Shown here: piece after piece, positions 25,227 to 33,592 of the stretch | Layout of the letters: each line of letters opens with the position of its first letter | Position numbering within the stretch: the first letter of the stretch is position 1 | Source: Thalassospira xiamenensis M-5 = DSM 17429 | GTDB taxonomy: Bacteria > Pseudomonadota > Alphaproteobacteria > Rhodospirillales > Thalassospiraceae | Direction: 5' to 3' | Length of the DNA: 64,000 nt | Assembly: GCF_000300235.2 (NCBI RefSeq) | Contig: NZ_CP004388.1 | Location: 1,593,501-1,657,500, forward strand | Notes under the pieces: generated by a model | The model's database searches: none | What the model was told of the DNA's origin: nothing | Seen by the model: only the letters and a program-made list of their open reading frames with translations | Translations under genes and position numbers: made by a program

Positions 25227-26813
25227 ATGGGGGAGGAAATGAAAAAAAGAAATGCAAATAAAAGAAAATCAGGAAAGAAATTTCCAGTTCATCCTGATTT
25301 TAAAGATAGGAATATTACTCCTATCGATTCCCTTAAGAGGAGCGGAAAAACTTTAGGGAATGCATTCTCTTCTATTACAAGTGATTTAAAATTTATATCT
25401 TGGGTGGATGAAAGTATCCCAAATATGATTTGGGCTTGCATTCTGACATCTTTTTTAGAGCAGAAAGATTACCTCAATATATTTAGAGCTATTGTCATAA
25501 ATGCGAGAAAAAACATTGCGGAAAGAAAATCTCTCCACATTACGCATAATTTTCTTGGAGCTATGAATGAGGATACATTTGATCGGTTAATGCAGCCAGT
25601 GCTTGAGCATCCGCAAGCGTTAATTTGGCTAAAAGGCTTGTTGCTTTTAGATTGTCTTCCTGACCGCCATCATTGGCGGAGACATCTTGATGAGCCTGAT
25701 CCAGAAAAAGACTGGAACATTTTAATTCATGCAGTGGCGGACAACTACGATCATCAATCGCAAAGAGCTACTGATATTCGCTGGTTCAAGCTAATTTATG
25801 TGATGCTTTGTCGGGAGCAGATATTTCTTCCCGAAGGCAGTGATATTGGTGAACAGCTTCGTCTTTATCCAGATTTCGGGGACATGCGTTCTGTCCGCCC
25901 AATGATTAGATCTATGGAAATTTCCCTTCGCGAGTTGGATAAAAATGGAACTCTCGATGGGAAGAAACGCGAGGAAGACACACTCGAAATAGTGAAATTT
26001 CACGCAGATGATTTTTGGTCCGAAACCTTAAGGAAGGTAGATTGTATATCGGTTCCCAAGGGAGAAAAAATAGAATGTGGTCCCAGAGAGTTGTCTAAAG
26101 AGCTGATTGAAATTTTTCAGAAGATCGATAGCCACTTTTTCGAGACATTATCAACTACTTCAATCGACCCAAGGCACGATGGAGCGTTTGGGATCGCTTT
26201 ATATGCAATTACATTTCTCTTAAATTCTGCGGTTGGTTACTCTTCTTCGAGGCCCGAGGGGCGTGTGTTGCTACGGACAATAGCTGAAACGTATATAACT
26301 CTCCATTATTTGACTGAGAAAGATGACCCGGCTTTGTGGCAAAAGTACCGTCATTATGGTGCAGGTCAAACAAAGTTGGCGTTTTTAAAGTATTTACGCG
26401 AGACGGATGTTCCTGATTTCATCGATATGGGAATGATGGAGTACTTGGCTAACGAGGATATGTGGCTTGAATTCCAAGATATCGATCTTGGGAACTGGGC
26501 TTCGTTGGATTTGAGGAAAATGTCAACAGAGGCAGGCTGTAAAGATGTCTATGACAACTATTACGATTGGACCTCAGGTTTCTCTCATGGGCATTGGGGA
26601 GCTGTAAGGGACTCAGTCTTTACAAACTGTCTTAATCCTTTGCATCGTTACCATCGTATTCCGTCATTCCCAGACGAAGCAATGCCATCAATGCTTGTAG
26701 ATGGTTGCAAGCTTTGTAATCGTATTCTTGATGACTTAAATCGTCTTTATCCAAGTTTAAAAGTCAGAATTAAATGGCATAACAGAAAAACTGGTGTGGA
26801 AAAACAAGCTTGA
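25227..26813 (+). CDS. DUF5677-domain protein, AT-rich orphan gene
   Basis: This protein of about 528 residues has a Lys/Asn-rich N-terminus and a C-terminal segment with the DUF5677 signature: NSAVGYSSSRPEGRVLLRTI, then a helical YITLHYLTEKDDP and later DWTSGFSHGHWGAVRD. The function of the domain is unknown. Base composition is far more AT-rich than the flanks, with codons such as AAA, ATA and TTA, a clear sign of recent acquisition. It sits between a sensor kinase and a VapBC-type pair. The start could also be ATG 25239, but GGAGG is then only two bases away; neither start has ideal spacing. A defence-related role is possible but unsupported. Confidence 0.72.
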   Translation: MGEEMKKRNANKRKSGKKFPVHPDFKDRNITPIDSLKRSGKTLGNAFSSITSDLKFISWVDESIPNMIWACILTSFLEQKDYLNIFRAIVINARKNIAERKSLHITHNFLGAMNEDTFDRLMQPVLEHPQALIWLKGLLLLDCLPDRHHWRRHLDEPDPEKDWNILIHAVADNYDHQSQRATDIRWFKLIYVMLCREQIFLPEGSDIGEQLRLYPDFGDMRSVRPMIRSMEISLRELDKNGTLDGKKREEDTLEIVKFHADDFWSETLRKVDCISVPKGEKIECGPRELSKELIEIFQKIDSHFFETLSTTSIDPRHDGAFGIALYAITFLLNSAVGYSSSRPEGRVLLRTIAETYITLHYLTEKDDPALWQKYRHYGAGQTKLAFLKYLRETDVPDFIDMGMMEYLANEDMWLEFQDIDLGNWASLDLRKMSTEAGCKDVYDNYYDWTSGFSHGHWGAVRDSVFTNCLNPLHRYHRIPSFPDEAMPSMLVDGCKLCNRILDDLNRLYPSLKVRIKWHNRKTGVEKQA

Positions 26814-26874
26814 GATAGGTGGTTTTTGGTTGCGTGTCTGCTTTAAAGATAAACTTTAAGATATGGGAGTGCTT

Positions 26875-27273
26875 TCATACCCAATCCTCAACCCGCAATC
26901 CATCCACCCGCTCAAACTCTCTGCGATTATTCGTCACCAGCGTTAAGCCCTGACTGCGCGCATGACCTGCGATCATGAGGTCGTAGGGACCGATAATGTT
27001 GCCCTGTTTTTCAAGGATGCTGCGGATATCGCCGTAATGACCGGCGGCGTTGGTGTCGAAGTCCAGCACCGTCAGGCGGGCGGCGAATTCTTCGATGGTT
27101 TTGAGGTTTTTTTCGGGCTGGGCCGATTTCATCGCGCCATAGATCAGTTCGGCCTGTGTGACGGTCGAAATGCACATTGCCCCGCTGTATCGGTTGAACT
27201 GTTCGCGGACCGACGGCGGGCGGTTTTTAAGCGTATAGATGCAGATATTGGTATCGAGCATGAAGCGCAGCAT
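26875..27273 (-). CDS. VapC-type PIN-domain toxin
   Basis: The 132-residue PIN-domain protein is of VapC size. The acidic Mg-binding residues are in place: Asp7 (MLDTN), Glu42 (QAELIYG), Asp98 (PYDLMIAGHA), and a distal VTNNRREFERVDGL. VapC proteins are ribonucleases, the best-studied cutting initiator tRNA. The start is 3 bp after the VapB stop, so the genes are translationally coupled. It is complete and appears active. Confidence 0.93.
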   Translation of the reverse strand: MLRFMLDTNICIYTLKNRPPSVREQFNRYSGAMCISTVTQAELIYGAMKSAQPEKNLKTIEEFAARLTVLDFDTNAAGHYGDIRSILEKQGNIIGPYDLMIAGHARSQGLTLVTNNRREFERVDGLRVEDWV

Positions 27274-27276
27274 TTT

Positions 27277-27507
27277 CTAGAAATCCTCGCGCTTTTGCAT
27301 GTCCGGCTGGTTGCGGGTGCTCATGAAATCGTCAGAGACGCTATGCGCGTCAAAGAAGCTGTCCCAAAGCTGATCGGTTGGCGTGAGCACACGGGTATTG
27401 CCGACCGTGATCACCTCGACCGATTTGGTGCCTTCGGGGAAGGCGACGTCCTTGGGCAGGCGGACGGCCTGAGTCTTGTTATTGAGGAAGATGGATGCCT
27501 GGGTCAT
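27277..27507 (-). CDS. VapB-type antitoxin
   Basis: The 76-residue protein has an N-terminal AbrB/SpoVT (swapped-hairpin) DNA-binding domain, ASIFLNNKTQAVRLPKDVAF. Its C-terminal tail (DQLWDSFFDAHSVSDDF) should wrap and inhibit the PIN toxin. The start at 27507 has AAGGAG seven bases upstream. It probably represses its own promoter through the AT-rich repeats just upstream. Confidence 0.92.
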   Translation of the reverse strand: MTQASIFLNNKTQAVRLPKDVAFPEGTKSVEVITVGNTRVLTPTDQLWDSFFDAHSVSDDFMSTRNQPDMQKREDF

Positions 27508-27521
27508 TGTGGGCTCCTTTG

Positions 27522-27578
27522 GTATATACATGTTGCATATATTTTGTTGTGCGGCTCAGTATATGTCAAGGGTATATA
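27522..27578. promoter_or_regulatory. Probable VapB operator/promoter region
   Basis: The element GTATATAC occurs twice (at about 27522 and 27571), with CAGTATATG between and GCATATAT after the first. Together they form AT-rich half-sites in imperfect dyads directly upstream of the vapB start, as expected for autoregulation by the toxin-antitoxin complex. Confidence 0.5.
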
Positions 27579-27742
27579 CGTGACGTGGCGCGTTTAGCAG
27601 CGTGACGGTTGGGTATATGTGGCGGGTGGGTTGTTCTGGCGGTGGCTGGCGGGGAAAAAAAAGGGGGCGGGGCCATGCCGGGGCTTGGGGTGTCGGGTTT
27701 TGGGGCAGGTCGCGGTTTTGTGAAATCGCGGTTTTCTGCCGA

Positions 27743-27756
27743 TGTAAACGTTTCAA
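27743..27756. promoter_or_regulatory. LacI-type operator
   Basis: TGTAAACGTTTCAA has the palindromic core AAACGTTT with the central CG typical of LacI/GalR-family sites. It lies about 80 bp before the lacI-family start, so the regulator probably controls itself and the downstream transport genes. Confidence 0.6.
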
Positions 27757-27836
27757 ATGTTCATAAAACGGCAACAAATGCGTTATCAGACTGACTTGTA
27801 ACTTGCCTATGGTGGGGGCGTTACAGGAGTTCTGGT

Positions 27837-28877
27837 ATGTCGTCAAAACCCACCATGCGCGATGTGGCGCGCAAGTCCGGTCTTTCGATTGCGACGGTAT
27901 CGCGGGTGATCAATTTCCCCGGCGAGGTTCCGGCGGAAACCGCCGCAATCGTCAATACGGCGATGCGGTATCTGAATTACCGGCCCAACATCAATGGCCG
28001 CCGGTTGAAGATGAGCCAGACCCGCACGGTCGGCGTTCTGGTGCCGACCCTTGCCAACCCGGTTTTTGCCACATCGGTGCAGGGGATCGAGCAGGAAGCC
28101 AATATCGAGGGGCTTACCGTCCTTCTGACATCGTCAAATTATGATCCCGAGCGCGAAATGGGGGCGGTTTCAGCCCTTTTGAACAATCGCGTCGATGGGT
28201 TGATCCTGACCCTTGCCAATGCGGACAACAATCCGGTGGTGGATTTGCTGCTGGCGGAGAAAATTCCGTTCGTGTTGCTGTTTAACCAGCCGGAACGTGC
28301 CGACATTGCCGCGATCAGTGTTGATAACGCCAAGTCGGCCTTTGACATCACCAATGCGATGATTGCCAAGGGGCACCGGTCGCTTGTGATGGTGGCGGGC
28401 CAGTTTGAAAGTTCGGACCGGTCGCGCCAGCGCTATGACGGGTTTTGCCGGGCGCTGGATCAGGCGGGGATCGAGAAAAAGCATCTGGTGCAGGTGCGGT
28501 TTGGCGAGACCGATCTGGTGGAGCCATTACGCGATCTGCTGTTGGGGCCGGATGCGGTCACGGGGATTGTCTGTTCGACCGACATGCTGGCGATTGCCGC
28601 GATCAGCGCGTGCCGGGCGCATGGGTTATCTGTCCCCGGTGATGTTTCGGTTGGCGGTATTGACGGAATTTCGGTGGGTGGGCTGATCACGCCAAAGCTG
28701 TGTTCGGCAGTTCAACCCACCCAGGAGATGGGCCGGCAGGCGCTTGCATTCCTGCGCGGCCTGATCAAGGGGCAGACAAACCCGCAGAGTTTGTTGCTGC
28801 CTCATCATCTAAGCGACGGGGACTCCATTGGAGCATTCCGAGGGGATTCCCGACGCCGTTCATCAACCCGAGTATAG
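27837..28877 (+). CDS. LacI-family transcriptional regulator
   Basis: The 346-residue repressor has an N-terminal helix-turn-helix (MRDVARKSGLSIATVSRVIN, residues 7-26), a hinge helix, and a periplasmic-binding-protein-like effector domain (TRTVGVLVPTLANPVFATS onward). It lies 11 bp upstream of the ABC binding-protein gene on the same strand and is presumably the local regulator, acting through the AAACGTTT site. The C-terminal 15 residues (RGDSRRRSSTRV) are basic and poorly conserved-looking. The effector is probably the transported compound. Confidence 0.92.
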   Translation: MSSKPTMRDVARKSGLSIATVSRVINFPGEVPAETAAIVNTAMRYLNYRPNINGRRLKMSQTRTVGVLVPTLANPVFATSVQGIEQEANIEGLTVLLTSSNYDPEREMGAVSALLNNRVDGLILTLANADNNPVVDLLLAEKIPFVLLFNQPERADIAAISVDNAKSAFDITNAMIAKGHRSLVMVAGQFESSDRSRQRYDGFCRALDQAGIEKKHLVQVRFGETDLVEPLRDLLLGPDAVTGIVCSTDMLAIAAISACRAHGLSVPGDVSVGGIDGISVGGLITPKLCSAVQPTQEMGRQALAFLRGLIKGQTNPQSLLLPHHLSDGDSIGAFRGDSRRRSSTRV

Positions 28878-28888
28878 GAAGATCAAAA

Positions 28889-29893
28889 GTGCGTTTCAAA
28901 CAACTTGTCATGGGTGCGGCGTTTGCTGTTGTGGTTGCGCAGCCTGCCTTCGCCGAAGATGTTGCGATTTGCTATAACTGTCCGCCGGAATGGGCCGATT
29001 GGGGCGGGCAGCTCAAGAACATTGCGCGCGACCTTAAGATCGATGTGCCGCAGGACAACAAGAATTCCGGTCAGACTTTGTCGCAGCTTCTGGCGGAAAA
29101 GGATAATCCGGTTGCCGATGTGGCCTATTACGGGGTTTCGTTTGGCATCAAGGCCAAAGAGGAAGGCGTTGTTGCCGATTACAAACCGGCCAATTTCGAC
29201 AAGATCCCGGCGGGCCTGAAAGATGAAAACGGCGCGTGGTTTGCCATTCATTCCGGCACCATCGGGCTTTTTGTCAATACCGAGGCCCTTGGCGGGGCGC
29301 CGGTTCCGCAAAGCTGGTCGGATCTTCTGAAGCCGGAATACAAGGGCATGGTGGGGTATCTTGACCCGTCAAGCGCGTTTGTCGGTTATGCCGGGGCGGT
29401 TGCGATCAACCGGGCGATGGGCGGGTCGCTTGACGATTTCACGCCGGGGATCGAGTTTTTCAAGAAGCTGAAAGCAAACGATCCGATCGTGCCGAAACAG
29501 ACCGCCTATGCGCGGGTTCTGTCGGGCGAAATTCCTATCCTGATCGATTATGATTTCAATGCGTACCGTGCGAAATACAAGGACGAGGCCAGTGTCGCCT
29601 TTGTCATCCCGACCGAGGGTACGGTTGCCGTTCCCTATGTCATGAGCCTGGTTAAAAACGGGCCGCATGCGGAGAATGGCAAAAAGGTTCTGGATTATGT
29701 GATGTCGGACGCCGGGCAGGCCCATTGGGCCAATGCGTTCCTGCGCCCGGTGATTGCATCGGCGATGTCGCCGGAAGCCTCCGAAAAGTTCCTTCCGGCC
29801 GCGGAATATGAGCGTTCCCAGCCGGTCGATTACGCCAAGATGGCCGAAGTTCAGGCCGGTTTTGGCGAGCGTTATCTGTCCGAGGTACGGTAA
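28889..29893 (+). CDS. ABC transporter periplasmic binding protein (Fe3+/spermidine/phosphonate-type)
   Basis: The 334-residue protein starts at GTG 28889 with AGGAAG upstream. The signal peptide ends QPAFAED. The mature protein is a group-1/PotD-like binding protein: VAICYNCPPEWADWGGQLKN at the start, AYYGVSFGIKAKEEGV, PQSWSDLLKPEYKG and YDFNAYRAKYKDEA. Such proteins bind iron, polyamines, 2-aminoethylphosphonate or glycerophosphodiesters. Next to a GpdQ-like enzyme, a phosphodiester ligand is the better guess. A longer upstream frame overlapping the LacI gene is rejected. Confidence 0.88.
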   Translation: MRFKQLVMGAAFAVVVAQPAFAEDVAICYNCPPEWADWGGQLKNIARDLKIDVPQDNKNSGQTLSQLLAEKDNPVADVAYYGVSFGIKAKEEGVVADYKPANFDKIPAGLKDENGAWFAIHSGTIGLFVNTEALGGAPVPQSWSDLLKPEYKGMVGYLDPSSAFVGYAGAVAINRAMGGSLDDFTPGIEFFKKLKANDPIVPKQTAYARVLSGEIPILIDYDFNAYRAKYKDEASVAFVIPTEGTVAVPYVMSLVKNGPHAENGKKVLDYVMSDAGQAHWANAFLRPVIASAMSPEASEKFLPAAEYERSQPVDYAKMAEVQAGFGERYLSEVR

Positions 29894-30814
29894 GTGTCGT
29901 CGGTTGAACATATCAAAGAGGGGCGTTCGCGCCCTTCTTTCCCATGGGCTTTCCCATCCTCTTTGTTCGGGCGGGCAACGCCGGGGGCGGGAAGCCCGGC
30001 CATTCTGGCATTGCTGATGTTGCCCGGCCTGATCATTGTCGCGGCGTTTTTCGCGATCCCGATGGCGCTGGTGGCGATGCGGGTGGCGGATGGGCCGGAC
30101 GGGCTTGCGACCTATTTCGTGATCCTGACCAATGATCGGTATCTGGCAAGCCTGATCCAGACGCTTGTGATGTCGGCGGGGGTGACGGTGACGGCGCTTA
30201 TTCTGTGCGGGGTTTGCGGGCTGTTTCTGGTGCGTAACCGGTTTGCCGGACGCAATGTGATCACCGCCCTTTTGACATTGCCGTTGTCGTTTCCGGGGAC
30301 GGTGGTTGGGTTCATGGTGATCATGCTGGCCGGGCGGCAGGGCGTGATCGGGTCGGTCACGGATGCGCTTTGGGGCGAGAAGATCGTCTTTGCCTATGAG
30401 ATCACCGGGTTGTTTGTCGGTTATCTTTATTTTTCGATCCCGCGGGTGATTTTGGCCGTGATGGCATCGGCCGAGAAGCTTGATCCGCAGCTTGAAGAAG
30501 CCGCGCGGTCGCTGGGCGCGCCGACATGGCGGGTGGTCCGGGATGTGATCCTGCCGGGGCTGATGCCCGGTCTTGTGTCATCAGGTGCGATCTGTTTTGC
30601 GACCGCGATGGGGGCGTTTGGTACGGCCTTTACACTGGCGACCGATATCGATGTTCTGCCGATGGTGATCTATACCGAATTTACCCGAAACGCCAATATC
30701 GCGGTGGCAGCGGCCCTTAGCATCGCGTTGGGCGCGATGACATGGGCGGTTCTGGCCGCGGTGCGCATTTTTGTTGGTAATGGTGCGACATCGGGCACCG
30801 GTGGGGGAGCGTGA
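29894..30814 (+). CDS. ABC transporter permease 1
   Basis: The 306-residue membrane protein starts at GTG immediately after the binding-protein stop. About six helices are visible, the first near MLPGLIIVAAFFAIPMALVA. The EAA loop is LEEAARSLGAPTWRVVRDVI, contacting the ATPase. It is a PotB/FbpB-like permease, one half of a heterodimer with the next gene, whose start overlaps its stop by 4 bp. Confidence 0.9.
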   Translation: MSSVEHIKEGRSRPSFPWAFPSSLFGRATPGAGSPAILALLMLPGLIIVAAFFAIPMALVAMRVADGPDGLATYFVILTNDRYLASLIQTLVMSAGVTVTALILCGVCGLFLVRNRFAGRNVITALLTLPLSFPGTVVGFMVIMLAGRQGVIGSVTDALWGEKIVFAYEITGLFVGYLYFSIPRVILAVMASAEKLDPQLEEAARSLGAPTWRVVRDVILPGLMPGLVSSGAICFATAMGAFGTAFTLATDIDVLPMVIYTEFTRNANIAVAAALSIALGAMTWAVLAAVRIFVGNGATSGTGGGA

Positions 30815-31635
30815 TCATGCGGCGTGACTGGAAATTTTACAGCCAGCTTGGCCTGACGATTGTGCTGTGCCTGTTTATCGTGGTGCCGGTGGTGATGTCG
30901 GCATTGGCCGGGGTGACGGTCAATGTGTTCAAGGGGCTATCGTCGGGATTGACGTTACGCTGGATCTTCGAGGTCTGGGACCTTTATGCGCAAAGCATCC
31001 TGCTGTCGCTTGGCATTGCGATGGCGTGCCTTGTGGTGACGTTGGTCGCCGGTGTGCCGCTGGCTTATGTGCTGGTGCGCAGGCCCAGCCGGATGATGCG
31101 GCTGTTTGAGGAATTGCTGACACTGCCGGTGGCCATACCGGGGCTGGCATTGGCGCTGGCGTTGCTGATTACCTATGGCGGGGTCAGTGGATACAGATCG
31201 AGCTGGCTTTTCATCCTGACCGGGCATGTTTTGTTTACCCTGCCTTTCATGGTGCGCTCTGTCGCGGCGGTGATGGCGGCGATGGATATGAAGATGCTGG
31301 AAGAAGGGGCGGCAAGCCTTGGTGCCGGGTTCTGGCGGCGGTTCTTTGGCGTCATCGTGCCCAATGCCAAGCCGGGTATTCTGGCAGGCGCGCTTATGGT
31401 GGTGACGCTTTCCATCGGGGAATTCAACCTGACCTGGATGCTGCATACGCCGTTAACCAAGACATTGCCGGTCGGCCTTGCCGATGCCTATGCATCCATG
31501 CGCCTTGAGATCGGCAGTGCCTATACCCTGATTTTCTTTGTTTTGATCATGCCGTTGCTGATTGCGATGCAGGCACTTGCCAACCGGGGCAGTCGCGCAT
31601 CCAGACGCATCGATACGGCGGAGGATACGTTATGA
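30811..31635 (+). CDS. ABC transporter permease 2
   Basis: The 274-residue membrane protein overlaps the previous gene by 4 bp (ATGA-type) and the ATPase gene by another 4 bp, so translation is coupled. It is a PotC/ThiP-like six-helix permease with EAA loop LEEGAASLGAGFWRRFFGVI. With permease 1 it forms the membrane channel. Confidence 0.9.
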   Translation: MIMRRDWKFYSQLGLTIVLCLFIVVPVVMSALAGVTVNVFKGLSSGLTLRWIFEVWDLYAQSILLSLGIAMACLVVTLVAGVPLAYVLVRRPSRMMRLFEELLTLPVAIPGLALALALLITYGGVSGYRSSWLFILTGHVLFTLPFMVRSVAAVMAAMDMKMLEEGAASLGAGFWRRFFGVIVPNAKPGILAGALMVVTLSIGEFNLTWMLHTPLTKTLPVGLADAYASMRLEIGSAYTLIFFVLIMPLLIAMQALANRGSRASRRIDTAEDTL

Positions 31636-32708
31636 GTACGCAGATCAGACTTCGCAATTGTGCGAAAACCTTTGCCGATGGCACACGCGCCCTGGCCCCC
31701 TTTGACCTGACGATCGAGGGCGGGGAAACGATTGTTTTGCTGGGTCCGTCGGGATGCGGCAAGACGACGATTTTGCGGATGATTGCCGGGTTGGAATTCC
31801 CCGATGCAGGTGGTGTGATCAGCTTTGACGGGGATGATGTCACCCGCCAGTCGATTGAAAAACGCCGGGTCGGCATGGTGTTTCAGTCCTATGCGCTGTT
31901 TCCCAATATGACAGTGGCGGAAAACGTCGCCTATGGGCTTAAGGTGCATGGGGTGCCCAGCGCGGAGCGTGATGCACGCGTCGATGCGATGCTGGAAATG
32001 ATGCATATCGATATGCTGGCCGACCGTGCGATTGATCAGCTTTCGGGCGGGCAGCGCCAGCGGGTGGCATTGGCGCGCGCGATTGCGGTGCAGCCGCGTG
32101 TCTTGTTGCTCGACGAACCCCTGACCGCACTGGATGCGAAACTGCGCGTAAGGTTGCGCACCGAGATCAATGCGCTTCTGCGCAAGCTTGGCATTACCGC
32201 GGTTTACGTCACCCATGATCAGGAAGAAGCCATGGCGCTGGGGGATCGGATTGTGGTGATGCAAAAGGGCGAGATCGCGCAGATCGGCACCCCGCGCGAG
32301 ATTTACCGCAAGCCGCAAAACCCGTTTGTTGCCGATTTCGTCGGCGCGGCCAACCGGATGACAGGGCAGATGCGCGACGGGCGGTTGCATATCGGAACCC
32401 ATGTTTTTGATGCGGTCGATGCGTTTGATCCGCGCCACGGGGCGATTATCGATCAGGGCCCGGTGGAGCTTTATTTCCGGGCGGACGGGCTTTCGCCCTG
32501 TGACCTGGACGAGGCGCATTTTACCGGCCGGGTCGAGGCGGTATCCTATCTGGGCGAACGGTTGCGCCTGACCGTGTCGGGGATCGGCCCGCAGGCGATC
32601 ACGATGGATACCCATGCCGATGACGTGATTGAAGCCGGGGCCGATGTGCATTGCCGGGTCAATGCCGACCGGCTGACGGTTTTTCCCGCTGTTGCGGCCC
32701 AGTCATAA
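31632..32708 (+). CDS. ABC transporter ATP-binding protein (PotA/UgpC-like, with TOBE domain)
   Basis: The 358-residue ATPase has Walker A GPSGCGKTT, Q-loop VFQSYALFPNMTVAENVAYG, signature LSGGQRQRVALARAI, Walker B VLLLDEP and H-loop YVTHDQEEA. A C-terminal TOBE-like regulatory domain follows (about 240-358). Its length and the TOBE domain place it with polyamine, iron and glycerol-phosphate importers rather than the SsuB group at 3778. It completes the importer. Confidence 0.93.
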   Translation: MSTQIRLRNCAKTFADGTRALAPFDLTIEGGETIVLLGPSGCGKTTILRMIAGLEFPDAGGVISFDGDDVTRQSIEKRRVGMVFQSYALFPNMTVAENVAYGLKVHGVPSAERDARVDAMLEMMHIDMLADRAIDQLSGGQRQRVALARAIAVQPRVLLLDEPLTALDAKLRVRLRTEINALLRKLGITAVYVTHDQEEAMALGDRIVVMQKGEIAQIGTPREIYRKPQNPFVADFVGAANRMTGQMRDGRLHIGTHVFDAVDAFDPRHGAIIDQGPVELYFRADGLSPCDLDEAHFTGRVEAVSYLGERLRLTVSGIGPQAITMDTHADDVIEAGADVHCRVNADRLTVFPAVAAQS

Positions 32709-32732
32709 AACAAAAGAAAGAAATCAAAGAAA

Positions 32733-33563
32733 ATGCTGATTGCACAATTGACCGACCTGCATATCGGGGCGGGCCGCAGGCTTGCCTATCGCAAGGTGGA
32801 TACCGCAGGCGCGCTTGAAAAGGCGGTTGCCCATGTGATGGCGATGGAGCCGCGCCCGGATGTGGTGCTGTTTACCGGCGATATCGGGGATCTTGGTGCG
32901 CCGGACGAGTATGCGCTGGTGGCGGAAATCCTGACCAAACTGACGATCCCGTATTTCATGGTGCCGGGGAACCATGACCGACGCCAACCGCTGCGGGCAG
33001 CTTTTGCCCGTGCCACGCCGGTCCGGGCCGATACCGGATTTGTGAATTATGTGGTCGATGATTTTCCGCTTCGCCTGATTGCGCTGGATACGCTTGATGA
33101 AGGCAAACCGGGTGGCGTTTTGGGCCCCGAACAGCTTGACTGGTTGCGCGATGTGCTTCTGGACGGGGATGGCCGGGATTGCGCGATTTTCATGCATCAT
33201 CCGCCGATTGTGACCGGTATTGCCCATATGGACGCGCAAAATCTGGGCGAAGGGGCAGAAGAACTCGCGGCAATCGTTTCGGTGCATCGCGACCGGATCA
33301 AGGCGATTTTCTGTGGCCATGTGCACCGCCCGATCCATACGATCTGGGCCGGGGTGCCGTTGATGATCGGGCCATCGGTCGCCCATCAGGTGGCGTTTGA
33401 TTTACGCGCCGATGGACCATCGGCCTTTGTCATGGAACCGCCCGCGATGCATCTGCATGTGTGGGATGCGGGGCAGCATAATTTGATGACGCATCTGGCC
33501 TATCTTGACCGATATGACGGACCACATCCGTTTTTCGGGCCGGATGGGAAGCTGATTGTTTGA
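32733..33563 (+). CDS. GpdQ-like metallophosphodiesterase
   Basis: The 276-residue protein is a class III calcineurin-like phosphodiesterase. Metal ligands are Asp8 and His10 (LTDLH), Asp50 (FTGDIGD), Asn80/His81 (PGNHD), the MHHPP motif and the final GHVHRPIH. The overall order and NYVVDDFPLRLIALD-type central region resemble GpdQ, a glycerophosphodiesterase with broad phosphodiester activity. No signal peptide: it acts on imported substrate in the cytoplasm. It is the last gene of the LacI-ABC operon, 24 bp after the ATPase. CpdA-type cAMP hydrolysis is the alternative. Confidence 0.88.
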   Translation: MLIAQLTDLHIGAGRRLAYRKVDTAGALEKAVAHVMAMEPRPDVVLFTGDIGDLGAPDEYALVAEILTKLTIPYFMVPGNHDRRQPLRAAFARATPVRADTGFVNYVVDDFPLRLIALDTLDEGKPGGVLGPEQLDWLRDVLLDGDGRDCAIFMHHPPIVTGIAHMDAQNLGEGAEELAAIVSVHRDRIKAIFCGHVHRPIHTIWAGVPLMIGPSVAHQVAFDLRADGPSAFVMEPPAMHLHVWDAGQHNLMTHLAYLDRYDGPHPFFGPDGKLIV

Positions 33564-33592
33564 CCGTTTTGGCGGAACCGGGTGGGGCTAAG

